A stretch of DNA of 64,000 nt, taken from NCBI RefSeq assembly GCF_036013955.1, contig NZ_CP107903.1:3906001-3970000 (forward strand), written 5' to 3'. The translations under genes were made by a program, and so were the position numbers. Positions within the stretch are counted from its first letter, which is position 1, and each line of letters starts with the position of its first letter. The stretch is from Streptomyces sp. NBC_00459. GTDB lineage: Bacteria; Actinomycetota; Actinomycetes; Streptomycetales; Streptomycetaceae. The notes beneath the pieces were generated by a model that saw only the letters and a list, made by a program, of their open reading frames with translations, did no database searches and was not told the origin of the DNA. This document shows positions 1 through 8,458 of this stretch, one piece after another.

Positions 1-297
1 CGCATGCTGCCCCGCCACGCTCAACTTCCCTTCGGCCAAGCGGGGCCGCCCACCGTACCGAATGCTTTTGAAGGAGGACATCGGAATGTTCTCGCCGGTC
101 ACCATGGCACCGATGATCTCCCTGGGTTCGGACACCTCTACGACTTCCAGGGCAGGCACGATCAGTTCCACGAGGCCCAACTGCCCTACAGGGCCACGCC
201 AAAAGGTCACGCGAGCCTGTTCCCGCGAGGTAATGGTGTTCGTGTACCGCTCGAGCTCGAACATGAATTCAGCCACAGTCATCTCACACTCAGTCAT
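1..297 (-). CDS. Hypothetical protein, 3' end beyond the window
   Basis: This gene is incomplete at the left edge: 99 codons are present and no stop is reached. I do not recognise the product. It has no signal peptide or membrane segment and looks like a mixed alpha/beta cytosolic protein. It begins 21 bases after the stop of the effector-like gene on the same strand, so the two are very probably co-transcribed. From position alone it could be that effector's partner or immunity protein (inference). The start is ambiguous. ATG 297 and ATG 282 each lie in one copy of a 15-bp in-frame duplication carrying the same GTGAG leader. Confidence 0.6.
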   Translation of the reverse strand, partial: MTECEMTVAEFMFELERYTNTITSREQARVTFWRGPVGQLGLVELIVPALEVVEVSEPREIIGAMVTGENIPMSSFKSIRYGGRPRLAEGKLSVAGQHA

Positions 298-305
298 CTC
301 ACGCT
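276..305. repeat. 15-bp tandem duplication over a start codon
   Basis: Two adjacent 15-bp copies (276-290 and 291-305) differ by one base. Each contains the motif GTGAGATGACTG on the minus strand, so the leader and start codon of the downstream gene are duplicated in frame, giving two possible translation starts five codons apart. Confidence 0.8.
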
Positions 306-318
306 CAATGGATCACGC

Positions 319-1578
319 CTAATCGAACCAGCCGCCGATGGCCTTGCCGACGCTCTTCGCGCCGTCGGCGAGCTTGCCGGCCCCCTCGCCGATCTTCTCC
401 CCTGCCCAGGCTCCGGCGTCCGCGACCTTCCCGGGGAACTTCTTGACGGTGTCCCAGTTGTCGACAATGGTTGCGACACCATAGACAGCACCGGTGACCA
501 CCGCCGCACCGATCGTGACCGGATTGGGAGCGATCATCGCCGCCGTGAGGGAGGCGTTGAAAGCCACGCCAGAGACCTTCGCCACGTACCCGGCCTTGTC
601 CCGCTTGAAGGCGTCGACGGGGTTTCCTTCCTGCACCAGGTCGACGGCACCGATCACCGTGGACACCGCGCTGCCACCGACGCCGGCCGCACGCCACCAG
701 CCGGCGGTACGCAGGGCGGTCCCGGCTCCGGATGCGAAGGCCCCGAACCGGCCCGCTCCGGTAGCCCTGCTCAAGTTGGAGGCGTTCTGACCGACCTTGA
801 GCAGGTTCGCCTCCCAAGCCCACTGCTTTCCCGAAAGGGCAGCGAGACTGTCCTTTCCGGTGAGTACGTCGAGGATCGGAGCGGGAGTACGTGCCCCGAT
901 GGTTGCAGCCAGAGATCGGATCTGCGCAGGAATAAGGCGGGACGTCGACTGCCCCTTCAGGAGCTGGGCAAGGGTGGTCCCAGGCGCCTTCAGGAATTCG
1001 ACACTGCCGGCATTCTTGAGGCTCTTGAAGTACTTGATCAGTTGGAGGGTGCCCGCCGCCGTCATCTTGAAGGCGCCCGGAACTGTGGAGGCCATCGCTG
1101 TGATGTCGATGTAATCCCCGACGACTTCTCCGAGGTTCTTGTCATTCGTGACCTTGGCGACAGCATCGGACTTGATGCGCTGGATCCAGTCCGAAAGCGT
1201 CTCGCCCCTCTGCCGTTCCAGCCACTTGGTATCGAACTTGTCGCCGTTCGCGACGGAGGCGTTCGCGATCAGCATCGCGTCAGGCGGAAGGTTCGCGCCC
1301 TTCAGTTCCTCCGCGGTGAAACCCGCGTACAGAGCGGCAGCCCTGGGATCGCCGTTCTCCGCTCGCAGAATGGCCGAACGCCGTCGAAGGTCGACCGCCG
1401 TGTCGTCGGTCCAGGACCGTATGGGTTTGAGGGCGCTCAGCTTGTCGGATACGCCCAGGTGGGACGCACGGGTGAATGCCTCGTCCAGTTTGTCCCGCAG
1501 TTGACCTCTGCCGTCGAGCAGTCGGGCCAGGTGTTCCATGTCCTCCGGATTAGCCATGCGCTTGGAACTGTCGCTCAT
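319..1578 (-). CDS. Type VII secretion effector-like protein (419 aa)
   Basis: Likely a substrate of the type VII system encoded downstream; no catalytic domain is recognised. Residues 8-75 form a helical domain (LARLLDGRG, FTRASHLGVS, then an SW and DLRRRSAILR) that recurs at the start of the 477-aa paralogue at 10661 and the DUF1023 hydrolase at 5810. The C-terminal ~110 residues are hydrophobic and glycine/alanine rich, with the shared block NPVDAFKR followed by a membrane-like stretch (ASLTAAMIAPNP), and end in a basic helix. ATG 1578 follows a GGGGAAAAG ribosome site. The EspG-like gene ends 105 bases upstream on the same strand, repeating the chaperone/effector pairing at 10.7-13.1 kb. 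Being an effector is inference from domain sharing and context. Confidence 0.6.
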   Translation of the reverse strand: MSDSSKRMANPEDMEHLARLLDGRGQLRDKLDEAFTRASHLGVSDKLSALKPIRSWTDDTAVDLRRRSAILRAENGDPRAAALYAGFTAEELKGANLPPDAMLIANASVANGDKFDTKWLERQRGETLSDWIQRIKSDAVAKVTNDKNLGEVVGDYIDITAMASTVPGAFKMTAAGTLQLIKYFKSLKNAGSVEFLKAPGTTLAQLLKGQSTSRLIPAQIRSLAATIGARTPAPILDVLTGKDSLAALSGKQWAWEANLLKVGQNASNLSRATGAGRFGAFASGAGTALRTAGWWRAAGVGGSAVSTVIGAVDLVQEGNPVDAFKRDKAGYVAKVSGVAFNASLTAAMIAPNPVTIGAAVVTGAVYGVATIVDNWDTVKKFPGKVADAGAWAGEKIGEGAGKLADGAKSVGKAIGGWFD

Positions 1579-1660
1579 CTTTTCCCCGTGATGATCAAAT
1601 TGATACGCGGAGCCTGGATCTCGTGATCAGCTGGACTCAAACGGCACGGAACGCCGAAGT

Positions 1661-1681
1661 ACCAACCGACCAACCAACCAA
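1661..1681. repeat. 4-bp tandem repeat just after a stop codon
   Basis: Five near-copies of CCAA/CCGA lie 2 bases past the stop codon (1684-1686) of the EspG-like gene, in the gap before the effector-like gene. Confidence 0.6.
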
Positions 1682-1683
1682 TC

Positions 1684-2496
1684 TCACCCTTGTGCGGACT
1701 TCGCGGCGAGCTGGCTCCCGTCCGGCAGTAGATCCGTGATCAGCTGCCAGAGTTCCTTGGCCGAGGTGCGCCGCACCTTCAGCTCGCTGCTCGCGTCCAC
1801 CTGACCGTCGACGACCGGCTCGGCGGGCAACTCGCGCAGCCAGTACCCCTCAAGTCCGCAGTCCCACACGGCCAGCGCGGAGACGGCCGCGCCGCCGGCG
1901 TTCCGCGTAGGACCGTCCCCCTGCCAGACCACGGTCATCCGCCACATGCAGTTGAGCTGGGCCAGCACCTCGGCGAGCCGCACCGGGGCCCCGGTGACCC
2001 CGGCCACGGCCTCCGGCTCCTCGAACTGCCCGGCCTCCATGCGCTCGATCACCTGATCCAGCGTGCCCATGGTCGAGGCGATCTCCTCAGCGCTGTCGGT
2101 CGCGTCCGTGAAGTCGCGATGCAGGTCCACCATCCTGGCGAGAGCCCATACGAGCGTCTCGGGTTCGGCGGGTGTGTACTCCGACTCCTGATCGCCCGGC
2201 CAGCACTCGTGCGTGAAGATGAAGTCGTCGCCGACGACGGCCCCATTGCTGGACCCACCCTGCGGGCCGGTCATCTCGACCCGCGCGATGACTCTCGGTT
2301 CCATCAGCGTGGCGACGAGCGGGTACAGATCGGCCGAGATCTTGTCTTCGGCATCAAGGATCCCCGCCTCCTTCAACTCGGAGTGCGCCTGCGCCAGTTC
2401 ACCTGGAACCTGCCCCTCCTCCACAAGGAGTCCCAGCACACTGACATGGGAATCGGACAGCCGCAGCCGGCGCCGAGCCGTATCAATGGAAGGCAT
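1684..2496 (-). CDS. EspG-like type VII secretion chaperone candidate (270 aa)
   Basis: This protein is a clear paralogue of the 285-aa product at 12255. Both begin MPS, then R.R.RL.D.H..V, share the block WPG(D/E)(Q/E)ESEY near residue 100, an ETLVW/NTLVW-DLAR helix, and a C-terminal half with ALAVWDCG and GYWLRE. The two-half layout of beta strands followed by a helix resembles actinobacterial EspG proteins, cytosolic chaperones that deliver specific ESX substrates to the membrane complex. No signal peptide is visible. ATG 2496 follows a GGGGGACAGGAAAGA leader. It is placed directly before the effector-like gene on the same strand. The EspG assignment comes from motif layout and context, not from a search. 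Confidence 0.5.
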   Translation of the reverse strand: MPSIDTARRRLRLSDSHVSVLGLLVEEGQVPGELAQAHSELKEAGILDAEDKISADLYPLVATLMEPRVIARVEMTGPQGGSSNGAVVGDDFIFTHECWPGDQESEYTPAEPETLVWALARMVDLHRDFTDATDSAEEIASTMGTLDQVIERMEAGQFEEPEAVAGVTGAPVRLAEVLAQLNCMWRMTVVWQGDGPTRNAGGAAVSALAVWDCGLEGYWLRELPAEPVVDGQVDASSELKVRRTSAKELWQLITDLLPDGSQLAAKSAQG

Positions 2497-2529
2497 TCTT
2501 TCCTGTCCCCCTGCAATCGGACCGCGATC

Positions 2530-2586
2530 AGAGATCGTTGAACCGGTTAGAGATCGTTGAACGGGTTAGAGATCGTTGAATCGGTT
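2530..2586. repeat. 19-bp tandem repeat, three copies, spanning a gene end
   Basis: Three 19-bp units occupy 2530-2548, 2549-2567 and 2568-2586, each containing AGATCGTTGAA. The unit nearest the gene encodes the last residues before the stop (NRFNDL), and the others continue past the stop. The unit length is not a multiple of three, so the copies are not translated in one frame. Confidence 0.9.
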
Positions 2587-3144
2587 GAGGAAACGTCCTG
2601 GCAGCGACACCAGCGCACCGAACGCCGACAGGTTCCGCGTGTACACGCCCTCAAGGACGAGCGCGATGCTGATGTCGAGGACGTCCGCATCGCCCTCACA
2701 GGTCCCCGAGATGGTGCGCGGATTCGTCCAGCTGGAGCGGCTCATCCGCACGCCCGCACCGGACCGCGTCAGCTGGTGACTGCGCTTGCCGCCCAACTGG
2801 GCATAGGCGTAAGTGCGTTCCTGGACCCGGATCCGGAGAGCTCGCCCCTTCTTTCCGGGCCACCACACGCTCCGGGAGAGTTCCGCGGTGTCCCAGCCGA
2901 GGCGCAGCTCGCCCCGGGCCAGCAGCGGACGCCGCAGGAAGCGCAGCCCGAGGTATGTGGTGAGCGGAAAGCTCTCGCCGCTCACCGCCACCTCGCAGTA
3001 CTCCGACGGATAGTCGCCGTGCTCCGTGGGAAGGGCCAGCTGGATCTCACCGAGCCCGTTCACCTGGCCGACCCATGAGAAGACCTCGCCACGGGCCCCT
3101 TCGACGGATGCCGAACGTTGCAGCTCGAACGAAACCCCACTCAT
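2566..3144 (-). CDS. Hypothetical protein in the type VII locus (192 aa)
   Basis: I do not recognise a family. The protein is rich in predicted beta strands, has no signal peptide and no transmembrane segment, and has a basic central region (WWPGKKGRALRIRVQ) before a hydrophobic strand (DISIALVLEGVY). ATG 3144 is preceded by GGGAGGTG at good spacing, which is why I prefer it to the longer frame starting further upstream. It lies 69 bases upstream of the EspG-like gene on the same strand and is probably first in that operon. Its last codons fall inside a three-copy 19-bp repeat, suggesting recent slippage at the 3' end. Confidence 0.6.
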   Translation of the reverse strand: MSGVSFELQRSASVEGARGEVFSWVGQVNGLGEIQLALPTEHGDYPSEYCEVAVSGESFPLTTYLGLRFLRRPLLARGELRLGWDTAELSRSVWWPGKKGRALRIRVQERTYAYAQLGGKRSHQLTRSGAGVRMSRSSWTNPRTISGTCEGDADVLDISIALVLEGVYTRNLSAFGALVSLPGRFLNRFNDL

Positions 3145-3323
3145 ACGCCTGGCACCTCCCGCTCCTCCACCGTCCCTGCTGGACCGGACCCGGCCGAAAC
3201 CCGACGCAATAGTAAAGGGAGAGCAATGAAAGCGAATGATCGGCCCCTCTCGCAGCAGCCCACCACCCAGCTCCTGCGCAGACAAAAACGGAGATGACAG
3301 TGGCGACGGGGGCAAGTTGGACC

Positions 3324-3995
3324 CTAGAAGCGGCGCCTCTGCCCCGCACAGAAGAGCGCTGAACCAGCCGTCAGGAAGAGTCCAGCCGTAATCCCCAGAC
3401 CGAGGGCATCAGGCGTACGCGCGCCGGGCAGCGCCTCGATCCACGGGTCGAGCGCTCCCTGCGGATCCTCGAAGAGAACGACCTCCTGCCCCACCTTGAA
3501 CTGGCCGTAGCAGTTCTGCTGTTGCGACAGGTCGCGCACGGTGCCGCTCGTGTCGACGACCCGGCAGACGGCCAGTTCGGTGCTCCTCTTCACCCCCTGG
3601 CGCTCCCCGGTGTCCGTGACCACGGCGTGCACCCGCTCACCGAACTGCTTGATGTACGTCTCGTAGAACGCGGGCCCGGCGAAGAACGGCAGCGCCAACG
3701 CGGCGACGGACGCGAGCGTCGCCGCGCCCGCACGATGCCAGACGCCGCCCGCGACAACGGCAGCGGCGGCGGCCGCGCCCAGGGCGACGACGACTCCGGC
3801 CCACATGCCGTACGGGTACTGGCCCAGGACCCCCGCGGCGACACCCGTCACAGGGATGAGGAGGGCCCACTTCAACGTGTTGAGTGCACGACGCGAGGTT
3901 GAGGCCGGGACCGAGACCGAGGCCCTGGTTGGGTCGTCGGCGGGCGATTCGGTCTTCGCGACCAGCGGCATCTCGTACGTCTCCATCATCTTCAT
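3324..3995 (-). CDS. Membrane protein, DUF3592-like (223 aa)
   Basis: Two hydrophobic segments (about residues 36-55 and 60-80) are followed by another near 85-100. A soluble beta-rich stretch (residues ~110-180, with VHAVVTDTGER and a CYGQFKVGQEV element) comes next, and a last membrane segment lies near the C-terminus before GQRRRF. This order of membrane helices around a small extracytoplasmic beta domain is like the DUF3592 class; the match is by eye. The start is uncertain because ATG codons at 3995, 3989 and 3986 are all in frame. I give the first, which follows GACGTGAAGACG. The role is unknown. It is divergent from the membrane protein at 4135. Confidence 0.55.
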   Translation of the reverse strand: MKMMETYEMPLVAKTESPADDPTRASVSVPASTSRRALNTLKWALLIPVTGVAAGVLGQYPYGMWAGVVVALGAAAAAAVVAGGVWHRAGAATLASVAALALPFFAGPAFYETYIKQFGERVHAVVTDTGERQGVKRSTELAVCRVVDTSGTVRDLSQQQNCYGQFKVGQEVVLFEDPQGALDPWIEALPGARTPDALGLGITAGLFLTAGSALFCAGQRRRF

Positions 3996-4134
3996 CGTCT
4001 TCACGTCTTCACGTCTCCGTGCGGATTCGCTCCCACGAGTCCATCGTTTGCAGACACTAAACGGAATCCGGGACGCAGGAAATGAGTACCCGTACCCATG
4101 CGGGCGCCCTGCCGCACCGTGCACCCTCTTGACC

Positions 4135-4530
4135 ATGCAGACGCAGATGACCACGCAGCCGCCCAGCCTGTCTCCGCAGCGACGCCCCGGCAGGCCGGGC
4201 GCGATCATGCTCGGTGCGGCGTTGTGGGGCGCCACCTTGTTCTGCACTCTGTACGTCGTCGCCCCATGGGTGATGGGGACGCTGCGCCTCGCGTTCAACC
4301 TGACGCTCGTGGCCTCGGCCGCGATGTTCGGTGTCAGCCTCAACCATGATTTCGGCGTACCCAACAGCCTGCTGGCACCAGTGACTCTCGCCACCAGCGG
4401 AGCGCTGTGCGCCATCGCGTGCTGTTTCTCCACCGTACGAGCACTTCCGCGCAGCCACCGGGTGGCAGCCCTGGGCGGCTGCGCACTGTTCGCACCGCTC
4501 CTTGCGACCCTCTGGATGATCTGCTCGTGA
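4135..4530 (+). CDS. Small polytopic membrane protein (131 aa)
   Basis: After a proline-rich cytoplasmic tail of about 25 residues there are four hydrophobic stretches that would each span a membrane (starting near AIMLGAALWG, LRLAFNLTLV, TLATSGALCA and ALGGCALFAP). I recognise no family. ATG 4135 is chosen because the upstream in-frame sequence is antisense to the neighbouring gene and not protein-like. The gene is divergently placed from 3324-3995 with 139 bases between, where both promoters should lie. Several longer frames cross the same DNA on the other strand, so confidence is moderate. Confidence 0.45.
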   Translation: MQTQMTTQPPSLSPQRRPGRPGAIMLGAALWGATLFCTLYVVAPWVMGTLRLAFNLTLVASAAMFGVSLNHDFGVPNSLLAPVTLATSGALCAIACCFSTVRALPRSHRVAALGGCALFAPLLATLWMICS

Positions 4531-4704
4531 GCCACCTCTTTGTGGCCGGCCCCGTCCGAACACGATCAGGACACGGAACTGTCGATTCCAACCACCTAGA
4601 TCCCCAATTGCCCCCTTCGCCGACGGGTTCGCTCTGGCGAAACCAAGAACCACACCGCTAGCGTCATTGCCCTTGACCAACCCTCGCCCCACCGGGAGCC
4701 GACC

Positions 4705-4848
4705 GTGGATCGCCGTTCTTTGCCCGTTGCTGCCGCCATCAAGGCGGCAACTCCCGAGGCGGTCCGCCCGAAGGACAAGTTCGGCTCGGCGAGCAGTGCC
4801 GAATGCTCCGGTCAGCAGTCCTCGTTGACTCGGCGAACATCCAAGTAG
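4705..4848 (+). pseudogene. Truncated relic of the 110-aa partner family
   Basis: A GTG start with a GGGAG ribosome site opens a 47-codon frame whose residues 11-28 (AIKAATPEAVRPKDKFGS) match the N-terminal part of the protein encoded at 8459 (AIKAATPRAVYPDDEFGS). Similarity stops there, and the frame ends at TAG 4846-4848. The C-terminal signature of the family (LT.KGWK) is missing, so this looks like a decayed or truncated copy. It lies 25 bases upstream of the related lipoprotein gene. Confidence 0.55.
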
Positions 4849-4873
4849 GTCTACGGACAAAGGAAACAATCTG

Positions 4874-5446
4874 ATGCGAGCACACCACGTGCGGACAACC
4901 GCTGCGGTCGTTGCCCTCGTCTGCTCAGTCGCCGGATGCTCAGGATCGCTCGGAGGCTCCGAGAAGGAGAAAGAGAAGGACAAGGGGGCAACAGGAACCA
5001 CATACAAGCAGGCAATGGACGCCATGTATCCCGACGCCCTCAGCGCGATGAAGGCGACCATGCCCGGCATCGAGCCCGAAGAGTCCTCTGGCGGCAGCTA
5101 CGAATGTGGGGGATGGGACTTCATCGACAGCAAGGACGCCAGCAAGCTGAAAGCGGTGGCTGACATCAGGATTCCTGGTGACCCCACTGACACACGGCAG
5201 TCAGATGCACTGGTGGACGCTGCGGTGAACTACCTCACCAAGAAGGGCTGGAAGATCGACACCAGGCAGGACGCACATCCGCCCGCCGAATCCGACGAGG
5301 TCATCAAGTACCTCCAGAAGCCTGGCGCTTCCGGATTCATCAGCGTCTCCGCTACGCCTTTCAAGCTCACGTCCGGAAAAATCTCACAGACCCTCACCAC
5401 TCAGGTGATCACCGACTGCCTGCGCAACCCCGACTGGAAGAAATAG
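4874..5446 (+). CDS. Lipoprotein of the type VII locus partner family (190 aa)
   Basis: An N-terminal hydrophobic segment ends in a lipobox (VAGC near residue 22), so the mature protein is probably lipid-anchored outside the membrane, after a lysine/glutamate-rich linker. The C-terminal half carries LVDAAVNYLTKKGWKID, which resembles LADAFIAHLRADDWVVD and LLKQSTSHLTKHGWKV in the cytosolic proteins encoded at 8036 and 8459. The three therefore form a small family flanking the DUF1023 hydrolase gene. A lipidated copy plus cytosolic copies would fit immunity or accessory proteins, but that is inference. ATG 4874 follows AAAGGAAACAATCTG. Confidence 0.65.
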   Translation: MRAHHVRTTAAVVALVCSVAGCSGSLGGSEKEKEKDKGATGTTYKQAMDAMYPDALSAMKATMPGIEPEESSGGSYECGGWDFIDSKDASKLKAVADIRIPGDPTDTRQSDALVDAAVNYLTKKGWKIDTRQDAHPPAESDEVIKYLQKPGASGFISVSATPFKLTSGKISQTLTTQVITDCLRNPDWKK

Positions 5447-5474
5447 TGAACGAATGACCGAGCGAACGCGGGGG

Positions 5475-5720
5475 TCAGTTCCCTCCGCCCTCCGACTCCT
5501 TGCCGCGCTGCGTGGCGGACTTCTCAAGGCTGTCGGCCATTGATCCCAATTTCCCCTTCCTGATTTTGAGTTCCCCGCGCACCCTTTCGGCAGTAGGGCC
5601 CTGCCAGCGTTCGTCCTGCTTGGCCTGAGAGTCCGCCGCAATCTCGACGGGATCATCGAGAAGCTTCCTGACATCCGCTGCCAACTGGCGGATCTTCCCT
5701 GCCTCTTCCGTTGCTCCCAC
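5475..5720 (-). CDS. WXG100-like protein (81 aa)
   Basis: The size and pattern are those of a WXG100 (ESX) protein: two helical halves separated by a turn with W39-Q-G41, followed by PTAERVR, the same (W-x-G)-P-x-A-(E/D) pattern as the proteins at 13152 and 13641. WXG100 proteins are secreted by type VII systems as helical-hairpin dimers. It starts at GTG 5720 behind AGAGGA and is divergent from the DUF1023 hydrolase gene 89 bases away, which suggests a shared regulatory region. No C-terminal YxxxD/E export motif is seen. It could act as the hydrolase's secretion partner. Confidence 0.7.
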   Translation of the reverse strand: MGATEEAGKIRQLAADVRKLLDDPVEIAADSQAKQDERWQGPTAERVRGELKIRKGKLGSMADSLEKSATQRGKESEGGGN

Positions 5721-5809
5721 AACAAATCCTCTTTTCCCCAGGGAACTTGCTCGGATCAGCCTCTCGAACGTCTCTCGACAGATCCTATCGACAGGATACG
5801 GTACTAGAT

Positions 5810-7996
5810 ATGTCCTTGGTTTTCGCTGACCCAGACATGCTTGAGCGCCTGGCGAAGTCCCTCGACAGCAAAGCCGGAGAGATTCCGCACCTCAAGTCCC
5901 GGGCAGCGACACTTGGGGTCTCGGCCGACCTGCCCGGATTGCCCGCAATCGCCAGCTGGTTGGGCGAGACCGCCTCCGACCTCCGTCGACGCGCGAGAAT
6001 CCTCAGGGCTCCTTCCGAGTCTCCGTTCGGATCACTTTCGAGCTTCGGTCTGCCGACTTCCCTGGCGAAGAACCCGGGAGCGGGTGACAAATTCGAGTCG
6101 GGCCTCAAGGCCGTCATCGCGGACAACAAGAACGGCACACCGAAGGAACAGGCCCAGGCGGTCAAGGACTACTTCGCCACCTTGACTCCCGAGGAGCAGG
6201 CCGCCCTGGTGGTCGCGAACCCCGACCTCGTCGGAAACCTGGACGGCGCCCCGGTCAACGTACGGTTCGCGGCGAACCGCATTTCCATTCAGAAGGAGTA
6301 CGACCAGGAGTCGCAGTACCTGAATGGACTCGCGCCGAACGATCCGGCCTACGCACGCACCAAGGCGCGCGTCGATGCTCTGCGCAGCTTCCTGAATCCA
6401 CGGATCAAGAAGTTCGTCGATCCGGCGACCAACAAGGTTAAGACGGTCGAGGTTCCTCGGCAGTTCCTGGTCTTCGACGCCCACTATGGATCCACTGCCG
6501 ATCCGAAGGCATCGCCCTTTCCGGATGGCAGGGTGGCCGAGGTCGTCGGCGATCTGGAGAACGCCGATAACGTCGCATTCCGCGTCCCGGGTATCACGAA
6601 CCGGCTCGACAACTTCAACGGCTTCAGCCGCGGTGGATACGATCTGGCCACCGACAAGAACGGCTTCGAGCAGCCCGACACGGCTGTTGTCAGCTGGCTG
6701 GGCTATGACACTCCCGAAATCGGCGACTCCGTGGACCCCGCCAAGGCCGAGGTCGGCGGCAGACAGCTCAACGCTTTCCGCCAGGGCATCTCCGTGAACC
6801 TCCAGCCCGACGCGGGCACCAGCATCTTCGCCCACAGTTATGGAACCCTGGTAACCAGCAAGGCACTGCAGAACGGCCTCACGAACATCGACAACGTGAC
6901 GTTCATGGGAAGCCCCGGGCTGGGGCCGAACATCCACTCCGTCGCCGACTTCAACATGCCGAACACCAAGTTCTTCGCCATGCGCGCCCCCGAGGACCCG
7001 GTGTCCTACACACAAGGGCACGGAGACGACCCGGCCGACTTCGCGGACATCACCAGGCTCGGCACCAACGGTGCCAAGGGGCACTCGATGTACTACGACG
7101 TGGGAACCGGATCCCTGGCGAACATGCGGAGCATCCTGTTCCAGGGCGGTGAGCGTCTCACCTTCACCGACACCACTCTCGACGAGGAGATGACGGGTGC
7201 CGCGGAGATGCGCAAACTGGTCGCGTTCCTCCATGAGAAGGTACCGCCCGAGGTCGTCAGCGAGATGGGTGGGGACCTCGACCCCATCGTCCAGGGGCTC
7301 CTCAACGGCAGAAGCAAGTTCACCGACGTCATAGGGCCGATCCATGCGGTGCTCAACAAGCACAACATGCTGGACCGGGTGAAACCGGATGAACTCGTGG
7401 GCGAAGTCACCACCCTCGCATCGCAGTTGGCGTACAAGGAAGCGTTCAAGGCGGCCAAGGAGCACGGCGCGCCCGACTGGGTGGCGGCTACCGCGGCCAC
7501 CACGGCAGCAGGCTCCACCAAGGGACTGCTCAGCGTCGCGACCTGGCCCGTGGTCAAGGTCATGGAACTCGACCGGCTGCAGAACAACACCCGCCAGTTG
7601 TTCAGTGGGCTCGCCGCCGGCGGCCGCGAACTCTTCACCGAGGGCACGGCGCTGGCAGGCACGCTCATGCACGACGGAGGCCGCGTCCTCAGTGACAGCA
7701 CACAGATCGCCGGAAGTGTGTTCAACACGGGTGGGCGCGTGGTGTACGAGCTCGGCGACACTCTGATCAACCCGGCCAACGCGTTCGAGAACGCCGGCGA
7801 CATCACCAGGTCCTTGAAGGCCACGAAGGACACGTTCGTGGAAAAGGGCGCCGACATCGTCAACACGGTGGACCACGCCGTGGATCAAACCGTCCAACAG
7901 GGCGGCAAGATGATCAGCAGTGGCCTCGACACGGGAAAGAAGGCCCTGGACAAGGGCGGGGACGTATTGGACTCGGTCGTCAACTTCGTCTTCTAG
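5810..7996 (+). CDS. DUF1023 alpha/beta-hydrolase, predicted type VII effector (728 aa)
   Basis: Residues ~1-75 are the helical domain shared with the proteins at 319 and 10661 (LGVSADL, then SWLGETASDLRRRARILRA). Residues ~210-440 form a DUF1023 alpha/beta-hydrolase with a complete apparent triad: Ser343 in AHSYG, Asp396 in PEDPVS and His425 in KGHSMYY. The C-terminal ~250 residues are long amphipathic helices with repeated G(G/A)R(V/E)L segments. The substrate is unknown; an ester or amide bond is expected from the fold. ATG 5810 is chosen because it begins directly at the shared domain. The genes for two 110-aa partner proteins follow at 39 and 90 bases. A WXG100-like gene is divergent upstream. 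Confidence 0.75.
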   Translation: MSLVFADPDMLERLAKSLDSKAGEIPHLKSRAATLGVSADLPGLPAIASWLGETASDLRRRARILRAPSESPFGSLSSFGLPTSLAKNPGAGDKFESGLKAVIADNKNGTPKEQAQAVKDYFATLTPEEQAALVVANPDLVGNLDGAPVNVRFAANRISIQKEYDQESQYLNGLAPNDPAYARTKARVDALRSFLNPRIKKFVDPATNKVKTVEVPRQFLVFDAHYGSTADPKASPFPDGRVAEVVGDLENADNVAFRVPGITNRLDNFNGFSRGGYDLATDKNGFEQPDTAVVSWLGYDTPEIGDSVDPAKAEVGGRQLNAFRQGISVNLQPDAGTSIFAHSYGTLVTSKALQNGLTNIDNVTFMGSPGLGPNIHSVADFNMPNTKFFAMRAPEDPVSYTQGHGDDPADFADITRLGTNGAKGHSMYYDVGTGSLANMRSILFQGGERLTFTDTTLDEEMTGAAEMRKLVAFLHEKVPPEVVSEMGGDLDPIVQGLLNGRSKFTDVIGPIHAVLNKHNMLDRVKPDELVGEVTTLASQLAYKEAFKAAKEHGAPDWVAATAATTAAGSTKGLLSVATWPVVKVMELDRLQNNTRQLFSGLAAGGRELFTEGTALAGTLMHDGGRVLSDSTQIAGSVFNTGGRVVYELGDTLINPANAFENAGDITRSLKATKDTFVEKGADIVNTVDHAVDQTVQQGGKMISSGLDTGKKALDKGGDVLDSVVNFVF

Positions 7997-8035
7997 CTCC
8001 AGAACCACGGATCCAGCACTACGGAAGGGAACACT

Positions 8036-8368
8036 GTGGCCGAGGAAAAGGCACGAGCCGAGCTGATCAGCGCGGTCAAGTCCGTGATCACCACCGTGAT
8101 GCCCGGTGCGACGGTGATGGACCTGCCGTCCGTGGTCTCACCCGAAGCCGTCGCGATCACCGCCTTCGACGCGTCGGACACCAGGGCGCCCGGGGAGCTC
8201 GCCGACGCGTTCATCGCGCACCTCCGGGCAGACGACTGGGTGGTCGACGACAGGCAGCGCAAGGAAGCGGAGCCGACCTTCCACGCCGCCAAGTCCGAGC
8301 TCGGCGGCGGCGCCTTCACCGTACAGACGGCCGCCGTGTCCTTCAGCGGCGTGGCGGACCACGGATGA
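8036..8368 (+). CDS. Small cytosolic partner protein (110 aa)
   Basis: The protein has no signal peptide or membrane segment. It belongs to the same family as the lipoprotein at 4874 and the protein at 8459: an N-terminal helix (LISAVKSVITTVMPGA), a strand, a central LADAFIAHLRADDWVVDDR block, and a final strand pair. It starts at GTG 8036, after GGAAGGGAAC, 39 bases behind the DUF1023 hydrolase gene, so it is probably co-transcribed with it. By analogy with polymorphic toxin loci it could be a cognate immunity protein or chaperone, but nothing in the sequence proves this. Confidence 0.6.
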   Translation: MAEEKARAELISAVKSVITTVMPGATVMDLPSVVSPEAVAITAFDASDTRAPGELADAFIAHLRADDWVVDDRQRKEAEPTFHAAKSELGGGAFTVQTAAVSFSGVADHG

Positions 8369-8458
8369 TGATCGGATGACACGGACCACACAGACCACAA
8401 GGACGACCGGAACGCCCGAGACGCCACAACAGCCGAAGACACAGACAGGTCCCCGTCG

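Noticed and set aside
6032..8008. 658-codon open frame on the minus strand
   Set aside because: It is antisense to the DUF1023 hydrolase, which has a complete triad and an operon context. The shadow frame shows no domain.
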